DNA of 64,000 nucleotides from Celeribacter arenosi (GTDB lineage Bacteria; Pseudomonadota; Alphaproteobacteria; Rhodobacterales; Rhodobacteraceae): the NCBI RefSeq assembly GCF_039539485.1, contig NZ_BAABDF010000007.1:248001-312000 (forward strand), written 5' to 3'. Position numbers and translations under genes: made by a program. This document shows positions 62,490-64,000 of this stretch, one piece after another; the stretch's first letter is position 1; every line of letters starts with the position of its first letter. The notes beneath the pieces are model-generated. The model ran no database searches. It was given only the letters and a program-made list of their open reading frames with translations, and was not told the origin of the DNA.

Positions 62490-62503
62490 TTGACGGGCAT
62501 CAA
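62490..62503. promoter_or_regulatory. FNR/FnrL-type box 1
   Basis: TTGAC-GGGC-ATCAA, one base off the consensus TTGAT-N4-ATCAA. It lies between the ATPase and flavodoxin genes, centred about 104 bp before the ATPase start. Confidence 0.7.
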
Positions 62504-62619
62504 ATTTGCCCACGGTTCCCAAAACTCGAACACATAAAAAAGCAGGGACTAAGTGGCGGTTTGGACGTTTGGCACTTGGTGGCGCAGCAGGCCCGTTCAA
62601 CCATCAATTTTCGCCGGAA

Positions 62620-62633
62620 TTGACAGGCGTCAA
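62620..62633. promoter_or_regulatory. FNR/FnrL-type box 2
   Basis: TTGAC-AGGC-GTCAA, symmetric arms, centred 41 bp before the flavodoxin start at 62668. Confidence 0.65.
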
Positions 62634-62667
62634 AGCGGTTGGTCGGGATATCATTTACTATGAGGAC

Positions 62668-63216
62668 ATGAAAATTCTTGTCGCCTACGCTTCGAGCGAT
62701 GGCCAAACCCGCAAGATTTGCCGGTTTGCGGCGGATAGGTTTGCGGATGCGGGTCATGCGGTCGAACTTCTGTCGCTCGTCGATGCCGATGGCATCGACC
62801 TCGCGCGTTTTGATGCCGTGCTCTTGGCTGCATCGATCCATATGGGCCATTACCAAGAAGCGCTTACCGAGTTTTGCGCATCCCGCGCTGACATGCTTTC
62901 GACAATGCCCAGCCTGCTCCTGTCCGTGTCCCTCTCCGCCGCGGGGCACGTGGCAGAGGACTGGCGAGGTTTGGAAAAAACCCTGGACGAATTCATCTCG
63001 GCTACCGAGTGGACGCCCGGTCGGGTCGAACAGATTGCAGGCGCCTACAAGCCATCGACTTACAGTGTTTTCCGCCGCTATGTGATGCGCCGCATTGTGG
63101 CCCAGAGGGACCCATCGGCGGACCCAAATCTGGATGTCGAATACACCGACTGGGCGGCGTTGAAGCGGGTGTTGGACGACTGGACAGGGTCGATCACCGC
63201 ACCTACCGACGACTGA
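62668..63216 (+). CDS. HemG-like flavodoxin-domain protein
   Basis: A 182-residue FMN protein related to menaquinone-dependent protoporphyrinogen oxidase. It has KILVAYASSDGQTRKI, AASIHMGHYQEALTEFCASR, VIAGAYK-like IAGAYKPSTY and EYTDWAALKRV, in the same order as HemG. Alphaproteobacteria usually use HemJ or HemY, so an actual heme role is unsure. It could be a general FMN oxidoreductase. Start at 62668 matches the domain start. Divergent from the ATPase, with two FNR-like boxes between. Confidence 0.85.
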   Translation: MKILVAYASSDGQTRKICRFAADRFADAGHAVELLSLVDADGIDLARFDAVLLAASIHMGHYQEALTEFCASRADMLSTMPSLLLSVSLSAAGHVAEDWRGLEKTLDEFISATEWTPGRVEQIAGAYKPSTYSVFRRYVMRRIVAQRDPSADPNLDVEYTDWAALKRVLDDWTGSITAPTDD

Positions 63217-63246
63217 CCCAGCACCATATCGATAGGGCTGACAACC

Positions 63247-63260
63247 TTGACCCGTATCAA
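63247..63260 (+). promoter_or_regulatory. FNR/FnrL-type box 3
   Basis: TTGAC-CCGT-ATCAA, centred 58 bp before the ppsA start, where an activator could act. Confidence 0.7.
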
Positions 63261-63311
63261 TGACTGCGAATGTGCACTCTCGTAGGCTGTGAGCCGTCTG
63301 ATGGAAAGGAT

Positions 63312-64000
63312 ATGATCGTGTCCAAACAACTAATCTGGTACGAGAACCTTCGCCGTGGCGACGTTGACATTGTTGGGGGTAAAAACGCCTCTTTGGGGGA
63401 AATGATTTCAACCCTCAAGGCCGAGAACATTCGTGTTCCGCAGGGGTTTGCCACCACCTCCGACGCCTATCGTGGCTACATTTCGCAAAACGGTTTGGGT
63501 GAGCTGATCTCTGATCGTATGGGCGCGCTGAAAGCCGGCCGCACGACCCTTCACGAGGCCGGTTCTGCCATCCGCACCGCAATCGCCGCCGGTGAATGGC
63601 CCGAAGAGACAGCCAAAGCCATTCGCGCCGCCTATCAAGAACTGGCGACACGCAGTGGCAGGGAAATGCCCTCTGTCGCCGTGCGCTCCTCCGCGACCGC
63701 AGAGGATTTGCCGGATGCCAGCTTTGCCGGTCAGCAGGAAACCTTTCTGAACGTCACGGGAGAGGATGCTCTCCTTGAAGCATGCCGTCGTTGCTATGCG
63801 TCGCTCTTTACCGATCGCGCGATCACCTACAGGCAGGTGCAGGGGTTTGGTGAAAAAGAGATCGCCCTGTCCGTCGGCGTCCAGTTGATGGTTCGCTCTG
63901 ATATCGGCAGTTCGGGCGTTATGTTTTCGATCGACACAGAGACCGGTTGCGACCGCTTCGTGCTGATCAACGGGGCATGGGGCCTGGGCGAGAATGTGGT
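63312..64000 (+). CDS. ppsA: Phosphoenolpyruvate synthase, N-terminal part
   Basis: The first 229 residues of PEP synthase (pyruvate, water dikinase), cut by the right edge. The enzyme makes PEP from pyruvate and ATP in gluconeogenesis. VGGKNASLGEM, GFATTSDAYRGY, VAVRSSATAEDLPDASFAGQQETFLNV and VQLMVRSDIGSSGVMFSID are the ATP-grasp front. A FNR-like box lies upstream, suggesting control by oxygen. ATG 63312 has a GAAAGGA site. Confidence 0.94.
   Translation, partial: MIVSKQLIWYENLRRGDVDIVGGKNASLGEMISTLKAENIRVPQGFATTSDAYRGYISQNGLGELISDRMGALKAGRTTLHEAGSAIRTAIAAGEWPEETAKAIRAAYQELATRSGREMPSVAVRSSATAEDLPDASFAGQQETFLNVTGEDALLEACRRCYASLFTDRAITYRQVQGFGEKEIALSVGVQLMVRSDIGSSGVMFSIDTETGCDRFVLINGAWGLGENV

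Noticed and set aside
1..64000. CRISPR array or rRNA operon
   Set aside because: No regular spaced repeats and no rRNA-like sequence were seen on reading.

Overview
The window is a chromosomal stretch of an alphaproteobacterium, most likely of the Roseobacter group of Rhodobacteraceae. The evidence is gene content: trpF-trpB followed by pth and rplY with a long acidic C-tail, ychF next to tRNA-Ser, a DctPQM TRAP transporter joined to pxpBCA, a DUF1127 protein, a carboxyspermidine pathway, and FNR-type boxes of the TTGAC-N4-ATCAA kind. Gene density is high and base composition looks moderately G+C rich. No rRNA or CRISPR array is visible. One 61-base run of N lies at 32853-32913.

Core region (1-15.4 kb): the trpF end, trpB, pth, rplY, an MFS carrier, an FMN-dependent lactate dehydrogenase, a ZIP metal transporter, a secreted GH9 glycoside hydrolase, the nspC/carboxyspermidine dehydrogenase pair, an alpha/beta hydrolase, trpA (11 kb from trpB and on the other strand), a VOC protein and ychF. 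Several convergent pairs share clear hairpin terminators.

Genomic island (15.45-33.83 kb): a P4-type integrase follows tRNA-Ser(GCT), and the last bases of the tRNA are repeated at 33815-33834. Just beyond that repeat is the truncated start of a second, related integrase. Cargo: an integrase-linked mini-operon with a nonsense-disrupted HTH gene; a GNAT gene and a cyclic-nucleotide-binding thioredoxin-reductase-like flavoprotein; a LysR gene facing a CmcJ-like oxygenase, an SDR and a 2OG-Fe(II) oxygenase; and a 2-oxoacid/acetoin dehydrogenase-like operon. That operon has E1 alpha, E1 beta, a free-standing lipoyl domain, a bare E2 core, a lipoate ligase and an ABM-type monooxygenase, and it has an AcoR-type regulator without the GAFTGA loop. 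Relics of an IS21 (34.1 kb) and an IS5 element (37.5-38.3 kb) flank a large GAF-PAS-PAS-GGDEF-EAL protein.

Secreted-protein operon (38.5-44.2 kb): a MarR regulator is the first gene of a seven-gene minus-strand operon. The other six genes encode exported proteins: two YHYH-domain proteins, a two-domain DUF1566 protein, a beta-trefoil-like protein, an unknown protein and a PEBP protein. A near-perfect operator covers the marR start codon. This is my best candidate for an undescribed system. Next to it are a Tat-exported intradiol-dioxygenase-fold protein and a bis-heme-b ferric-reductase-like membrane protein, which look like a two-gene redox pair.

Redox/electrophile operon (46.7-53.2 kb): an HxlR-type regulator with a C-terminal SCP2-like part diverges from DUF1127, methyltransferase, OsmC, flavin monooxygenase, OsmC, GFA and nitronate monooxygenase genes. 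Next comes a MarR-like gene divergent from TRAP-pxpBCA, which should take up and open 5-oxoproline. The window ends with a P2-type ATPase, a HemG-like flavodoxin and the start of ppsA, with three FNR-type boxes in the promoter regions, suggesting a low-oxygen regulon.
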